NCBI GenBank assembly: GCA_033064195.1 | Contig: JARBJD010000083.1 | Coordinates: 124,001-188,000 of the forward strand | Reading direction: 5' to 3' | Origin: Blattamonas nauphoetae | Lineage: Eukaryota > Preaxostyla > Oxymonadida | DNA: 64,000 nt | Shown: piece after piece, positions 46,593 to 59,413 of the stretch | Layout of the letters: the number at the start of each line of letters is the position of its first letter | Position numbering within the stretch: position 1 is the first letter of the stretch | Program-made: the position numbers and the translations under genes | Notes under the pieces: model-generated | Seen by the model: the letters and a program-made list of their open reading frames with translations, nothing else | Told to the model about the DNA's origin: nothing | Database searches by the model: none

Positions 46593-49500
46593 ATGTTCGT
46601 TGTCTTCTTTTACCTTCTTCCTCTGCTGCTCGTATCATCCTCTCCTGAGGTCTCCCATGATGCACTGGCTGACCTCAAAACAGAAATCACAACTCTACAC
46701 GCAAACCACAATGGATTATCGACCAAACGTGACATCTACCTTGGAAGCATGCTGTATCACGCCGAATCACTCGTTTTTACGAGCATTTGCATGAATTTGA
46801 TTGGCACAGATGGAACAGAACTTTTTCATTCATCAAGACTCTCTCTAAACGCAAATATGCGAAATGAAGAGACTCAGAGGACAACACAGAGCAAGATGGG
46901 TTTGGGAAGCATTCTTGTTTTGCAGAACTCATCGATGCGTGTGGAATGCATTTGGATGAAAATGAACGAAAACTCCAAATCGTCTTCTTCTCCGCACAGA
47001 CACTCTTACTCATCTGGGCAAGCACACCACCTCTCAACGATTGTTGGGTCGGAACTGTCACTGATAAATTGCGCTCTGACACTGTCAGGAGAGTCATCTG
47101 GATTCTTGATTGAAAGTGATTCTTCATTTGGCGACCAATCATCGATTTTTATCCGCCAATGCCAGATATTTGGGAAAGATGGAAATATAAGACCATTGAC
47201 GAAGATTCTGTCATCGGGATTGTTGTCATCAGCGACGATCTCGGTTTCGTCATTGTCGCTGGATTCTTTTGGAATTCTTTCTGGAAACAGTCTGTTGTTT
47301 GATGTCTGCTCTTCGAAGGATGGAGATTTTGGGAACAAGGACGTATTATCATCTCTCGCCTCATCGTCGTTTCGCAATCTGACATCGACACAAACTGGTC
47401 GCCTTCAGACGCCCTGGCGACTTCGCCAACAGAGTCACGGCTTGAAAATCACAGAAACAGTTGGAGCCCTTCAAGGAACGATTCTTCAAGACCACAATTT
47501 GGGTGGATCCCTTCTTTGCCGCAACTCCACATTCTCGTCCTGTTGCACTTCATACTCGTCCCTTCCAGACAGCTTCAGCTCGCGTGTCTTTCGCCGCTTT
47601 CTGAAGAAGGAACTGGCTCACGTTCCAGACTCGTATTCCTTCACTGGACCATCCACTCGTCGACATGTCTTCTGGACACAATCGCTCAAATACGTCTCTG
47701 ACCCGCCTCCCACTTACACCTACGCCACGTCCGAACAACCCATCACATTCGCCGACTGCTCGTTCACCGATCTGAAGGACGAGACAGAAGACTCATCTCA
47801 TGCGGGAGGAGCGGCCATTCACGTCTTCACACCCACTCCTCTCCTCGTCACGAAATGCCACTTCGCAAACTGTCGGAGCGTCGAGGGAAGCGGGGGAGCT
47901 CTCGTCGTCCACTTTGCTTCTGACACTCTCCCTGGACTAGTCCGCATCGAGTCAAGCAGTTTTAAGAGTTGTTCTTCAGCAAAGGGAGATGGAGGATCCA
48001 TCTGCGTCGTTCCTTACGTGAGACTCGACCTCATCTCGTCCACTTTTGAGAATTGCTCGGCGTTGAGTGGAAGCGGAGGTGCTGCTTGTGCCAAGTCTTG
48101 TGCTGTGTCTCTCTCGACTTTCAAAGACAACAAAGCAGCGATTGGTGGGGCGTTGGCGTGCGAGAATGCGCCCACTATTCAACTCTGTCATTTTGATGGA
48201 AACGAAGCAACAACGCAAGATCCAAATTGGTCACAAACATATTTCTCTGATCGCATTCTCCCGATTTATGGGAACACTTTCTCCGATTCTCATTGGACAC
48301 TTCAAACTGCTGTCTTGTTCGTTCAAGAGAGTGGGGAAGAATCAGCGGACTGTTCGTTCTCTTCGCCGTGCTCTCTTCTCTCCACTGCCATCACACACGT
48401 CATTTCTGTCCCCACCGAAATCCAACTTGGAACTGGCTCATTTGACCAAGCTATCATTTCTGGAGGACTGAACCAGAAACTGTCTGGTTTCTTTTCAGTC
48501 GATGATCAAGCCAAGCCATTCCAAACGACTTCATTCTCAATCGAAGTGTCGGATTCATCGATTGTCTCACTCGACACATTCAGACTGTTCCCAAAAGAAG
48601 GACAGTGTCTCGTGAAATCCTCATCGACAGCGGAAGGAGCCCTACTCTCTCTGACACATCTCCACATTTCTGGTTCTGGAATCTCAGTCGTCCCGTTCGA
48701 CTTTTCTTCTGGTACTGTCTCAATCGAGAACTCGAGATTCGTCGACTTGTCAGACATTTCGTGTTCTCTCGTTTCTGTTTCAGGCTCAGCTGAATTGACG
48801 ATCGTCTCGACCAACTTCCTCAACATCGAAATCGAAGCCAGCGTGGTCACAGTCAGCGACGGATCTCTCTCACTCTCCTCCTCTCCCTTTCGGTACATCA
48901 CTCGAACGAATGGAGAAGGAGCAGCCGCACTGGACTGCACGAATGCCAAAGAACTCGAAATCATCAGCACTTTCCAACACTGCCACTCAGCTGGTGTTGC
49001 TGGTGCCATCTCCATCACACACAACGACGCATCACACATCACAGATTTCACAGTCACCTTCCTCGGAAATAGCGGTGGAGACGACACGAACGCACACGAT
49101 GTTTTCTACAAAGGCTTCAATTGGGCGGACAGCTGGGATATCTCGGCCTTTTCATCAATGAGCGAAGAGCCACACGCAAAGAATGATGTCGGAGAGTCAA
49201 CTTCATTCCCTCCTTGGTTCATTTTCGTAATTGTGGATGAGAATGCAGGACTGGACAACGAGTTTCATGGTGATCATGTGATCACCCTTTCTGATCTCGA
49301 AGCAGCCAATATCTCAAAATCAATGAGTTCTCATGACACGATTTCGATTTATCTCAACACCAATCATGAAATTGTGGTCCCGTTCTTCCCCATCCACTTT
49401 CACAATGTTCCTCTGACATTCACAGCCACCGAACAAGAACACTATCCGATCGTGACTCAGTCGGACGAGTCTGAAGACTCTCTCTTCACACTCACCTCCA

Positions 49501-52500
49501 CCTCCACTCCCGAAGAAGAAGAGCATATTGCATTCATCACGCATCTCCGCTTTATCCTCAACACAAAGCAAACCACTCCAATATTTGATGTCGATCGACA
49601 ATCAACTCTCAATCTGTTTGAGTGCATTGTCACTTCAGACGGCCATCAATCGAAGCGATCTTTCATCAGAACACAGGGTTCGATATATCTTGCAGCAGTA
49701 GCCTTCCTCGACATGTCATTTCACTCTGTCTCGTGCATCGAAGCAACAGCTGGGTACATTCAATTCAGATCACAAGCTTTTTATGGAATCACGTCCATCT
49801 CCTCTCTGTCAACAACCGGACAAGGAGCATTCATCAACGCGATAAACACTGAACTGAATGTGAAGGAGGTTCCATTTTTCGATTGCCATGCGAGCGATGG
49901 TGGAGCGATCTTTGCACGCGACTGTCCACGCGTGTCCATCTCAGGCATGTTTGTGGATTGTGGCGCAGATAATCGAGGAGGAGCAGTGTGTGTGGAAGAT
50001 ACTGGTGTTTATGTGGATGCCAATGTGAGATTGTCGCTCTTCGGTTGTGTGGAGTGTCACGCCCAATTTGGAGGAGCGATTTTCATCCAAACATCAGCCA
50101 CGATGACTGTGCAAATCGAGTCAAACGATGACTTCTTATTATTCGATCAAATCCATTCATATCCCCTCTTTAGGGGATGCACCGCTGAGAAGGGAGGGGG
50201 ACTGTTTTTGGACGGAGTTTTTGGTGAATCTTCGTCTCTCTCTGTTTATGGAGATCTAACCATCAACGATGGACCACTCTTTCCAGGAATTGATGTGTTC
50301 ATCGCCAAAACTGTCGCTGACATGATGTTCCAGAACAACCAGACGATCGCAGATTCTGTCATTTTTCGATATTCACTGAGCAGTCGTTCTGAGAGTGAAG
50401 CAGGTCTGTTTCAACACGTTGAAGTGGAAGGCCATCCTGACCACTCCTTCAATATCGCCCTCCCGAGACTAGTCGTGCTCAAAGACGATATGAACCTCTT
50501 GGACGATTGTGAAACCAGCCAGTTCTATCTCGCTTGCAACTCGCTCGGTCACATGGTGGACATGTTCCATCCCAAATCCGACAATGGCTTCCTCCACGTC
50601 CCCATCTTCCTCCAAAATGTACTCTACTTCTTCTGCACAGCTCGAATCACCGACCACTCCATCAGCCTGAGACAGGACGAGGTTGTGTCACCTGGCAATG
50701 AAATCAAAGTGATGTTTGGGGATGATGCCTCTGATTCTGATTCCGAAATGATTGTTGTGGATGACAACGGGTTCATTGAACTGGACGAGTTGACTTTGAA
50801 TTGGGCAGTTCCAATCAGTCTTGGTCGACTGACGAAGCAGACAGCGTCGATGGCTGTCTCGCATTGCACCTTTTCTGTCTCGTCCGCCCTCCTCGCCCCG
50901 TTCATCACTTGCCAGGCCGGCTCTCTCGTCATTTCTGGTTCTTCGTCATTCTCGTCCACAGCTGCCATCTTCACGTTTCCTCTTGTCTTCTCTGCATCAT
51001 CCTTCCTCTCAGACAAAAGTGGGATTGCGGTTGAGTTGAGTGGTGTTGAGTTCAAGAATCTGAAGATGGGTGAGGGAGTCGGAGTGGTCGAGCTGAACGA
51101 TGCGGATCACATCAAACTGGCCGATGTCGACTTTGCTGATGTGAAACTCTCGAATGACTCAGACGCAATTCGGATTGTGGTGAGAGGACGAGATTTGTGG
51201 AGAACAATCGAGCGTGTTCCCAATTCGGGATTCCCTCAACGAGGGACACCAGCAATCGACGCTCTCTTTCAATCACTCGATCGGAACGAGGAAGGTCGCC
51301 CGTTCCACACTCCCACTCTTCTTGTCTATCTCTCCGAGTTCTCCGCACCGACGATTCACGTCCAGTCAAATGGGAAAGATGTTTTGGGCTGTGGCGATTC
51401 TCATCTGCAGGCTTCTGATTTGATCCCAGTGATCCCAGTCGGATCTGATCCCACTAAATACCTACAATACCATTTCGTTTCTTTCATTTCAAAAAAGTCT
51501 TCTTATATATGATATTTGAATGGAAAAAAAAGTAAAAAGGAAAATGGTCACTTCATAGATCATGAAAATGCAAACTTTGGGTGCTGCTGTTCAGTTTGTT
51601 CTACAACAATAATTATAAAAACAAGTCGATAATGCGTTATTATGTCTTCTTTGATGGTTTTTTCTCACTGACAAAAGTCAATGAAGGGAATACATCGAAA
51701 AAAGAAGTGTTGGTGATTGTGATCGTGCGTGTTTTTGGGAAATAAGAGCTGTCTGAAATATTGAAGAGCATTATGTGAAAACAAGAAGTGAATTGAACAT
51801 GATTAATGAAGTGATAATGAGAAAATCTCAAAGGAAAAGAGTTGAAATATGATCTCAGTACAAATTTAGGCACTGACATCAATTGATCCCAGTTTTACCT
51901 ATTTTGATGGGACTACTCAGATGCCTGCTCATCTGTCATGCCACAGTTTGGACGAGGCAGACGTGCATCTTCAAGAAGGGTTCCCATCTGTCATCACCGT
52001 CCACGATTCTGCTCGACTCTCTTCCCGACTCGACATTTTCCAGGATCAGACAAAGATCTCGGCGAAAGGAAACGAATGTTCGATTCACGTCACTCCGACT
52101 GGCTCACTGATCAACCACAAAACGGGAAGTGTTGATCACGTGCTGGAACTTGTCCGTCTCTCGTTTATTCTCTCTTCTGGTCGCTCGAAGGCGCTTCTTC
52201 AATCGACAAGTGGAACGCTGATTGTAACTGACTGTTCATTTTCATGGTCGTCCGATTTGAAGAGTGAGCTTGCCTTGGTTGTTGGAGGAAAGATGAGATT
52301 GGTTGACGTGAACATGACTCAGCTTGACTCGTCGATTCCTCTGTTTCGCTTTGTTGGAGATGGAACGACTCGTCCTTCAGCATCAATCGAGAATTGCCAT
52401 TTCTCTTCATCTCCCTCTCTCGCTCGCTCGACGAATGAGCGTCAGAATGAAGATGAAACTGAAGACTCAGATGTTTGTCGATGGAATTCGTCGTTCATTA

Positions 52501-54079
52501 TTGTTGCGAAGAGCACGCTGGATGTGTCCTCGTCGTCGTTCTCAGACATTGAGAATGGAGGGATTGTGGTTTTGAACGGGACAGTTCGTTTGTTCGAAAC
52601 ACGCTTTGAGAAAACGAAGAAAGAAGGAAGTGAAAGTGTGGGTCGATTTGGATCGTTGAATCGGAAGATTATGTGTTCAGAAGACAGTCTGGTTCAGTTG
52701 AAGTCGACGACACTTGAGACAGCACAGATGTGGAAATCTCAAATCCCTTCTTCATTCCTTCACTCGTTGCATCATCGTGTTCAGTCTCTCTTGACAAGAA
52801 ATCAGCAGAATATTCAGTTATTCTCGTTGGGAAAGAATTGATTCCCTGTGGTCTTTCGTTGATCGTTCGCGAGAACACGACATCAGGGACACCTTCATCG
52901 GTTCCATTTGGAATGAATCGACTGAGATTTGTGGACGAAACGAATGTTTCTGTTTCGATCTCGAAATCAGAATTGTCGACGCTGGATCGGAGATTGGGTT
53001 GGATTGGACTGGTTGGGTTTGGTCGAGATGGAGAATCGAATGCATTCACATTCCAAGTTGATGCGAAACAAGCTCGAGCAGAATCCATGAAGAAGACACT
53101 GCCTTGGCTGATTCCTCTGATTGTGTCTGCCGCTGTTGTTCTCCTCGCCATCGTCATTCTCGTTGTTGTGTGTCACCGACGAAGACTTGTCCAAAAGGAA
53201 TCCAAAGCGACAGAAATGAACGATGGTGCTTTTGCTGTGGAAGAAGAGAAGATGGAAGAGAATGAAGACACACACGATCACATCCGACATCAACACGTTC
53301 TGACGACGAATGGGAATGCTGTGGAAGTCGAGAAAAACACAGCGACAGTCGAAACCATTCCCGAAACACTCCCAACAGCTCTGAATCTTGTTGAAGCACT
53401 TCAATGTCAGGGGAAGATTGAGATGACAGTTGTGCGGGAGGTGGACACGCTGTACAACGCTCTGCACAATCGAGAGAAGAAGAGGTCGATTGTGAAGCGC
53501 GTGATTGAGAGGCAGATTGCTTCTGGATTGGCGAAGATTGGGGAGCAGACAAGCACTGCCGACATCTTGACGAGACTGTCATCGCATTGGGTGATGTTTG
53601 ATGCGCACGGAAATGCATGTCTGAAACTTCGAGAACCAACACCGTCGATTCCACAACGATCACTCACTCATCAGCCATCTCAAGCAAACCAGTCAAGAAA
53701 TGGAGACAAGTCGAACACGCAAGAGAACCAACGATGGATGGCACCTGAAGTTGTGAAGGCGGAAGAAGAGAAGGAATCAAAAAAGGATGTGGATCCTCTG
53801 AAGGCGGCAGTTTTTAGTCTTGGCCTTGTCTTGTGGGAAATTGAGACTGGGACAGTTCCCTTCGCCGAGGTAGATGCGGTGAATGCTCAGCGACAGATGG
53901 GAACAGGAACACTCCCAAAGATGTTGGGCATCTGTTCCGAAATGCGAGAACTGATTGAGCAGTGTCTTTCTCTGAACCCCGCCGACCGCCCCACACTCTC
54001 CGCCGTCTCCTCCAAACTCAACTCCATCGCCGAGGAAGAAGAACGACCTCCGATTGAACCACACGCGTCGACAACCTGA
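46593..54079 (+). pseudogene. Secreted/membrane beta-helix pseudokinase gene, cut by a hAT-type insert and a frameshift
   Basis: A signal peptide (MFVVFFYLLPLLLVSSS) opens a long beta-helix ectodomain with GGA-rich turns (GSGGALVVHF, AAIGGALACENA, GGAIFARDC). Helix units begin with ADCSFSSPCSLL and with VLGCGDSHL...CHSLDEADVHL. A 520 bp insert at 51408-51927 splits the second of these; leaving out the insert and one 8 bp target copy (528 nt) keeps the frame. Near 52,715 the frame changes once more, so the last 450 codons (52730-54079) are in another phase; this could be decay or a sequencing error. The end has a TM helix (LIPLIVSAAVVLLAIVILVVVC) and a kinase C-lobe with RWMAPEV and AAVFSLGLVLWEIETGTVPF. 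HRD, DFG and the glycine loop are not visible, so it is probably a pseudokinase like that at 29832-38782. Confidence 0.8.
51408..51927. mobile_element. hAT-type MITE, 520 bp
   Basis: The ends are CAGGCTTCTGA and, inverted, CAGGCATCTGA, flanked by an identical 8 bp duplication CTCATCTG (51400-51407 and 51928-51935). The 8 bp target and the CAG start fit the hAT superfamily. The interior is AT-rich without a transposase. It lies within the coding region of the plus-strand surface gene, just at the beginning of a beta-helix unit. It is unrelated in sequence to the 2 kb hAT copies at 2384 and 60085. Confidence 0.85.
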
Positions 54080-54684
54080 ACATTCACTTCACATCTCAAA
54101 TGGACACCAACACTCAACCGCTTTCATTCGAACCATCAGCAGCGGATGGCCTCACTGTTGTCTCAACACTCTTCTCATCGCACGGCTGCTGTTGTGTTCG
54201 TCCTCTTTTCCGACACTCGTCTTTCGTCTTCCTCTCCACTTCGGTACACAGTTCGTCGCTGGATATTCCATGTCATCAAAATTCGAGTGAGAGTTCTCTC
54301 ACCAAACATTCTTCTCCACAAACACTATCAACTCACTCTCGCCTTTTCAGAGACTTCGCTGGTTCCACGTTGCATTGTCCAGCTCTCACTCATTTCTCTG
54401 CTTGACTCTGGATTACAAAGCACTGTTCTTATGTTTCAAACTCCGACTTTGATGATTTTGAACTCGCGAAAAGTTTTCAGTTTCCACCCAACCGACCACT
54501 TATCTCTTCTTTTTTTAATCTTTGATTCAAAACTGAGACAAAAAATGTAAAAAGGCAAGAATGGCGCACAATAAAGTCAACATTTAGCGAGTAGGTCTTT
54601 GTGAAGGGTCAGCATGTGATTCGAACTGAACATAGAGTGAGACGTGGGAGGTGGGCCACAGAGTTCTTTGGTGTCCCGAGTTAT
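54080..54684. other. Intergenic, no gene supported
   Basis: The interval between the stop of the plus-strand surface gene and the stop of the minus-strand ARM gene holds only short serine/histidine-rich frames. They may be 3' untranslated sequence. An AATAAA lies at 54570-54575, rather far from the stop at 54079 to be its polyadenylation signal. Confidence 0.4.
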
Positions 54685-57600
54685 CTAACGACGCCTTAGA
54701 GCGTTCATTCCCAGTCCATTCATGATCTCGAATGATTTGGAGGACAGTTCTTGTTCGAGTTCTTCATGAAACCCTTCTTGTTCCAGTGTCCGCAGCAATA
54801 TTCTCCCTCTGTGCTCAGTTTCGGCTCCATATTTTGCCCATCTGTTGATCCAGCTGTAGATGTGGCTTAGAATATATTTGTGGGCGTCTCTGTCATCCAT
54901 TGTTGAGATGAGTGAAGGGATGATTGGTGGGATGTGAGAAGAACAAAGAAAATCCAGTGTTGGCTGGTGAAGGGCACTCACATTAATGATGGAGGACTTC
55001 GATAAATCTCAGTCCACAACCAAACCGGGTCCCTCAACATACGAGTGAGTGCCGCGAAATGATTAAGGGCTGGCCAAAGTTCAACAAGGACACAAACATT
55101 TATATGCATCCAAATATCTATCGACGCAACTATATGGGATTTACTCCCTCGAATCTCTCGTGTCTTTGAACACGAGCTTCTTTATACACAGTTTTTGTCA
55201 GTGTTTTCAACAACAAGTTCACCTCCATTTCAACACTATCAAACTTCAATTTACTACAACGATCGCAATAAGTTACGGATGAGGATCTCACAAATGTTCC
55301 TCACAGTCAGTCTTGGAGGAAATTTCCGCACAGATAGCATCAACCGCGATGAAGATCACACAACTCCGTCCTTATTTTCATGTCTGAACGCCAACGTCCC
55401 TCAGGGAGGCAGAAGGAAAGTGTTCGGATTAACAATCCTAATAGTACCATGGGCTAATTTTCGAAATACATTGGACCTCAAGGCTGAGTCGCGATCCTCA
55501 ACAAGTCGACATAGAAGAATATACAACATCGTTTCTGACAAATCTCACGACATCGGGGCTCAATGGGAGACCAAAAGAAGTGATCACTCATGGAAATGGT
55601 GAAATATACGAGTAGTTCCGCAAGATCGGAGAGCCAACTTTTGCCACCAGATTTGTCAACTGGCCCTCGCGTCGATAGATCTTTGAGGCGTGCAGAGCAG
55701 CAGAAATAACTCATCTAACGATTATTCATGATCAGATCGCATGAATTCGAGTTTGCTATTTCGTACAATTCGGCATTCATTCGAACGATCAAAAATGCTG
55801 CATCTTGATTTTTGTTAACGTCAACGAAGGCGTATATCGATATATTACGATTGTAGAGTTTCATCAGGCAGTACTAGCCAACTCTATTCGGCGGGAACAA
55901 TCGGATCAGTTCGATCCAAGGACACCATGAACATGATGCTCAAATGGAAGAAATCCAGCAGGGGATAGAGGAGAACAAAATAACATTGGAATATACAGAT
56001 GAGTTCGTGTCTTTGGGGACTTTCCCAAGTCAATATTTTGTACCTCCTGTATCAACGCACCCCAAACCGAAAAGGATCTTGATCAACACTTTATCCTGTT
56101 TTCGACGGACTCATTCAAGCTCCTGGGTAAGATGATTTTACACAAGATGAAATTTCGCCTGCAATCATTTGAGAAACCGTCCTTCAACCGCAGCCTGCGA
56201 CTATCGCAATTATCGAATGAAGTACAGATGGATATCTCCACTCCTCGAATTTCCGTGGAATATCATCGCCCATTGCGATGTTCCGGAACAAAGTCGCCTC
56301 ACCTGACCTGTTGTCAAGACAAGAGCACCGGTGTTGAATTGGGAGGCATATGAATGATATGATTACTTTCAGTTCGACAAGAGGCACCACATGAGCGAGA
56401 CAGAGAAAATGTCACTGAAACCGGGAGGGATGGTGATGTTTCAGGATACCTCCACCTTCTTATGGACAAGGAACAGCCAATCAATTGACTTCTACAAGAC
56501 GACTTCTCACTCTCAATCAAATTCCGCTCATTTCGAGTTGCGATATTGTTGGCTGACATAGATTGCAGGGGAGCAGACAAGGAATTGAACATTACCTTCA
56601 CTCACTGAGCAGCAAAGGCAAAGATTTCCTCTCATCTCTATTTTGACCAACAGAACCGGTCAAGCCGGAGGGTAAATCAGATTGCAACGACCTACGACGA
56701 AAGGAGGAGATCACTTCCTCACAGGCAGGAACACGACTAACATCATCAGCGTAATCAGTTGGGAGCTCAAACATAACCCAATACACTTCTGTGAATTGAA
56801 ACGGACCGTGTGGGAAGAAGATCATCGTCTACTTCCCCTGACACCTTCGTTCAGATTGTAGGGCAGGGTTCACGGAGCAGACTCGGGATACAGCAGCATA
56901 TCCTTCAATCTCCCATCTCCACGGGCTCCAGACATCTGAAAGGGAGCGAGCCGACATCCTCATTCGAACATGACGAAAGACAGTTGACATTCGCAGATTA
57001 AAGATAGAAACACAGTTCAACTATCTTCGACGGAGATGATAGTGGTCACGAAGGAACAAGATAGGATGGAGAGGACACCTGAGTATTGATGAAATGTGAC
57101 TTAATGAGCAGCCGTTAGATCGCTCTGGCTCATGTAGCTGATACCTATACGGATGGGTGGGTTGTCCCCGAACCGGCAATGACGGAAAGTTTCCTTGATC
57201 ATGAACGAAGATTCTCACAGAGAGTGGAAGATCCTCTTCCATATGGGTTCGGAGAGATTGTTCGTGTTCACGTAACTCAACACGGCTAGGACTATTACAT
57301 GTGTTCTACATTGCCCCCAATGGATCCCAGTTGGGAAGGATGGACCCAGCATCGGTCGCAGCGACTCCAGGAGAGCTAGTGACACCATTAAGAATCATCA
57401 CGGGCGTTTCTATAAGGGATCACACGATGTGTTCATAAGTGCAGGAGATTCTTCACAAAAGGGGCTGGTGACCATCGAATTGAGAAGTGGAGCTTCGTCA
57501 GAAAGTTTTCGAAGATAATGCAGCGATTTTGATGCGTCCAGGTGGACACAATGTCAGAAAGATTGGAAACTGCGATGGAGGATGAGTATTTGTTGATCTG

Positions 57601-57732
57601 TTTCACTCTAAACACGCGGAGACAAGTGAACTTCCATGAATTCTGGACCAGCCAAACTTCAATCGACCCCACAACCACCTGCAACTCTTCAACAACTTCC
57701 AACATCAATCTCACCCTTGGATCGGAAAGACG

Positions 57733-58044
57733 TCAAATAAAGAAACAATGACGTCCATGAAGTGATTTCGCGGATAGAACAGTTCTCGGACTCGTTTGAG
57801 CCAGTGCACTTCGTTTGGAGAATGTTGGAGGGAAAGTAAATTGTGGCTGTCCATCCTGAGACAGTCGAAATGTCATCTTTCCTTTTCGGTCATCTACCTC
57901 CAACACCACTCGCTGGCCTCCTCCCCACCTGCACACGCTGATCCACGTTGGAGATCTTTTCCTTGTTGGCGAACATATCGATGGTCTGTATTCACAGACC
58001 ATCCAGCTCCACCGAAAAGAGTCGTGACGTCCGACACTACTCAC
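57733..58044 (-). pseudogene. SPRY-domain fragment within the large element
   Basis: A minus-strand frame contains GQRVVLEVDDRKGKMTFRL followed by QDGQPQFTFPP. This matches the characteristic SPRY segment of the gene at 22660-25695 (GDEVVLEVDM, then HLFVN). Nothing else of the parent gene is evident nearby, so it is a fragment carried or trapped in the element. Confidence 0.5.
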
Positions 58045-58525
58045 TGTCCGTTCACTTTACTAGCATGCTGAGCCGCCGACGGAAGCAACCTCAACTTGGA
58101 CGGTTCACATGATGGAAGCAGTGTTACGAGGAACAAGACGGCAGTTCCTCTCGAGCAGATCCTTTTTAGAATCAGAAAGTTTCAGACTGAGTGGACGGTC
58201 ACTTCGTCCATGAGATCTGTGACACCACTCCTATCTCCCCTGCTGACACATTATGGAATAGCCTGCCAGCCAGACTTGCGGACTCTTTCTCCAAGGCGGT
58301 GCAGGTCAGGTAACCTGATATCCAGATGGATGGATAACAGACATCAGGCAACGTTCGTTATCTTTCTCAAACAAGCACAGGCATATCAGGTGGAGAGAAG
58401 CCATGTTGAAGAGGGGAAGCAGGAGACGAAGCCTCTGGACAAGGAGAGAAAGAATCAAGGTGTGTTGTTTTAGTTCAAGGAGGTCTGACGTGGAAGAAAG
58501 GAAGAAATTGTTGATAAGGAAGATA

Positions 58526-58705
58526 TTGTTCTCCCCACCTTGATGTGAGACACGAGCATGGGTTGAGATGTTGTTCTCCCCACCTCGATGTGAAAAGCGA
58601 GCATGGGTTGAGATGTTGTTCTCCCCACCTCGATGTGAGACACGAGCATGGGTTGAGATATTGTTCTCCCCACCTCAGCGTGAAGCGCGAGGATGGTGGG
58701 AGATG
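58526..58705. repeat. Tandem array, four units of 45 bp
   Basis: Four consecutive units built on TTGTTCTCCCCACCTCGATG and ending GGGTTGAGATG, at 58526, 58571, 58616 and 58661. The first three differ at a few positions, the fourth is more divergent. The period is a multiple of three and both strands stay open across it, but no flanking coding region supports a protein. Confidence 0.9.
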
Positions 58706-59040
58706 TTTTGCAACTGACACATTAGGGATCGGTGTTGAGGGGCGCTGGGTCAGGGAGACAGTGATGCGGGAGATGGAGCGCAGATGGATCGTGATACTTC
58801 CTCATCACTGTCAGAGAAGAAGCCCAGCTCCCCTCCGATTTTCATTCTCTTTAGATCACGAGCTGTCGCCCAGGCGGTGTCAGCTCCAACGAGTTCACGG
58901 CCAAATATTTAGTCCAAAAGATATCTATTTGTTTTCTTCTCATTGTTCGCTTTTGTCAGCACCAATCCAGTGCATGAGCCTTTCAATACTCGTATGTTGA
59001 GGGACCCGGTTTGGTTGTGGACTGAGATTTATCGAAGTCC

Positions 59041-59413
59041 TTTACAACAAACCGGGGACATCAACATGCAACCCTGACACACACCTACTCCAGCTCGTGT
59101 CAGTGGTCCTGATTGTGGTCAGCCCACATGTCAGGCGATCCTTATCATCGCCTGATGGGTCGCTTTCGACCCTGTTCCCCCAGTTTTTGTTCCCTGTTAG
59201 GGATTTCTGGGTAAGATCCAATCAGGAATACCTTTTTTTTTGACATCAACAGCCCTATATGGGCAGAACCATCACTGTGTACACTTTGTTCCTTTGATGG
59301 GAGTTTTCATGAACAGCTAAAACTTGATTATTGTTTGGTCATGTTGACCTTGGCCAGCCCTTAATCATTTCGCGGCACTCACTCGTATGTTGATGTCCCC
59401 GGTTTGTTGTAAA
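59041..59413. mobile_element. Short TIR element abutting the large one
   Basis: The ends are TTTACAACAAACCGGGGACATCAACAT and its inverted copy. Its left end touches the right end of the larger element at 59040/59041 without spacer. Its right end continues into a 45 bp stretch (ATACGAGTGAGTGCCGCGAA and on to GGCTGGCC) that also occurs, inverted, at the left end of the larger element near 55020-55064. The two elements therefore belong to related families or are parts of one composite. No coding potential is seen. Confidence 0.7.

Larger units (their letters stand above)
54994..59040. mobile_element. Large TIR element, degraded, family unresolved
   Basis: The two ends share an inverted repeat of about 50 bp starting GGACTTCGATAAATCTCAGT. 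The interior of about 4 kb has only short frames on both strands and looks old and heavily broken. Its size and coding texture would allow a Polinton-like element or another large DNA transposon, but no integrase, polymerase or transposase was recognised, so the family stays open. It includes a SPRY-like host gene fragment (57733-58044) and a 45 bp tandem repeat array (58526-58705). It inserts, together with the element at 59041-59413, in an ARM-type gene. Confidence 0.6.

Noticed and set aside
46593-54079. Bacterial origin of the beta-helix proteins (polymorphic outer-membrane type)
   Set aside because: The beta-helix repeats resemble bacterial ones, but the genes end in a eukaryote-type kinase lobe and sit among intron-bearing eukaryotic genes; shared fold is enough to explain the resemblance.
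58526-58705. CRISPR array
   Set aside because: The units are directly adjacent 45 bp repeats without unique spacers.
54994-59040. Naming the large element a Polinton/Maverick
   Set aside because: No polymerase, integrase, protease or packaging ATPase could be recognised, so only a degraded TIR element of open family is claimed.
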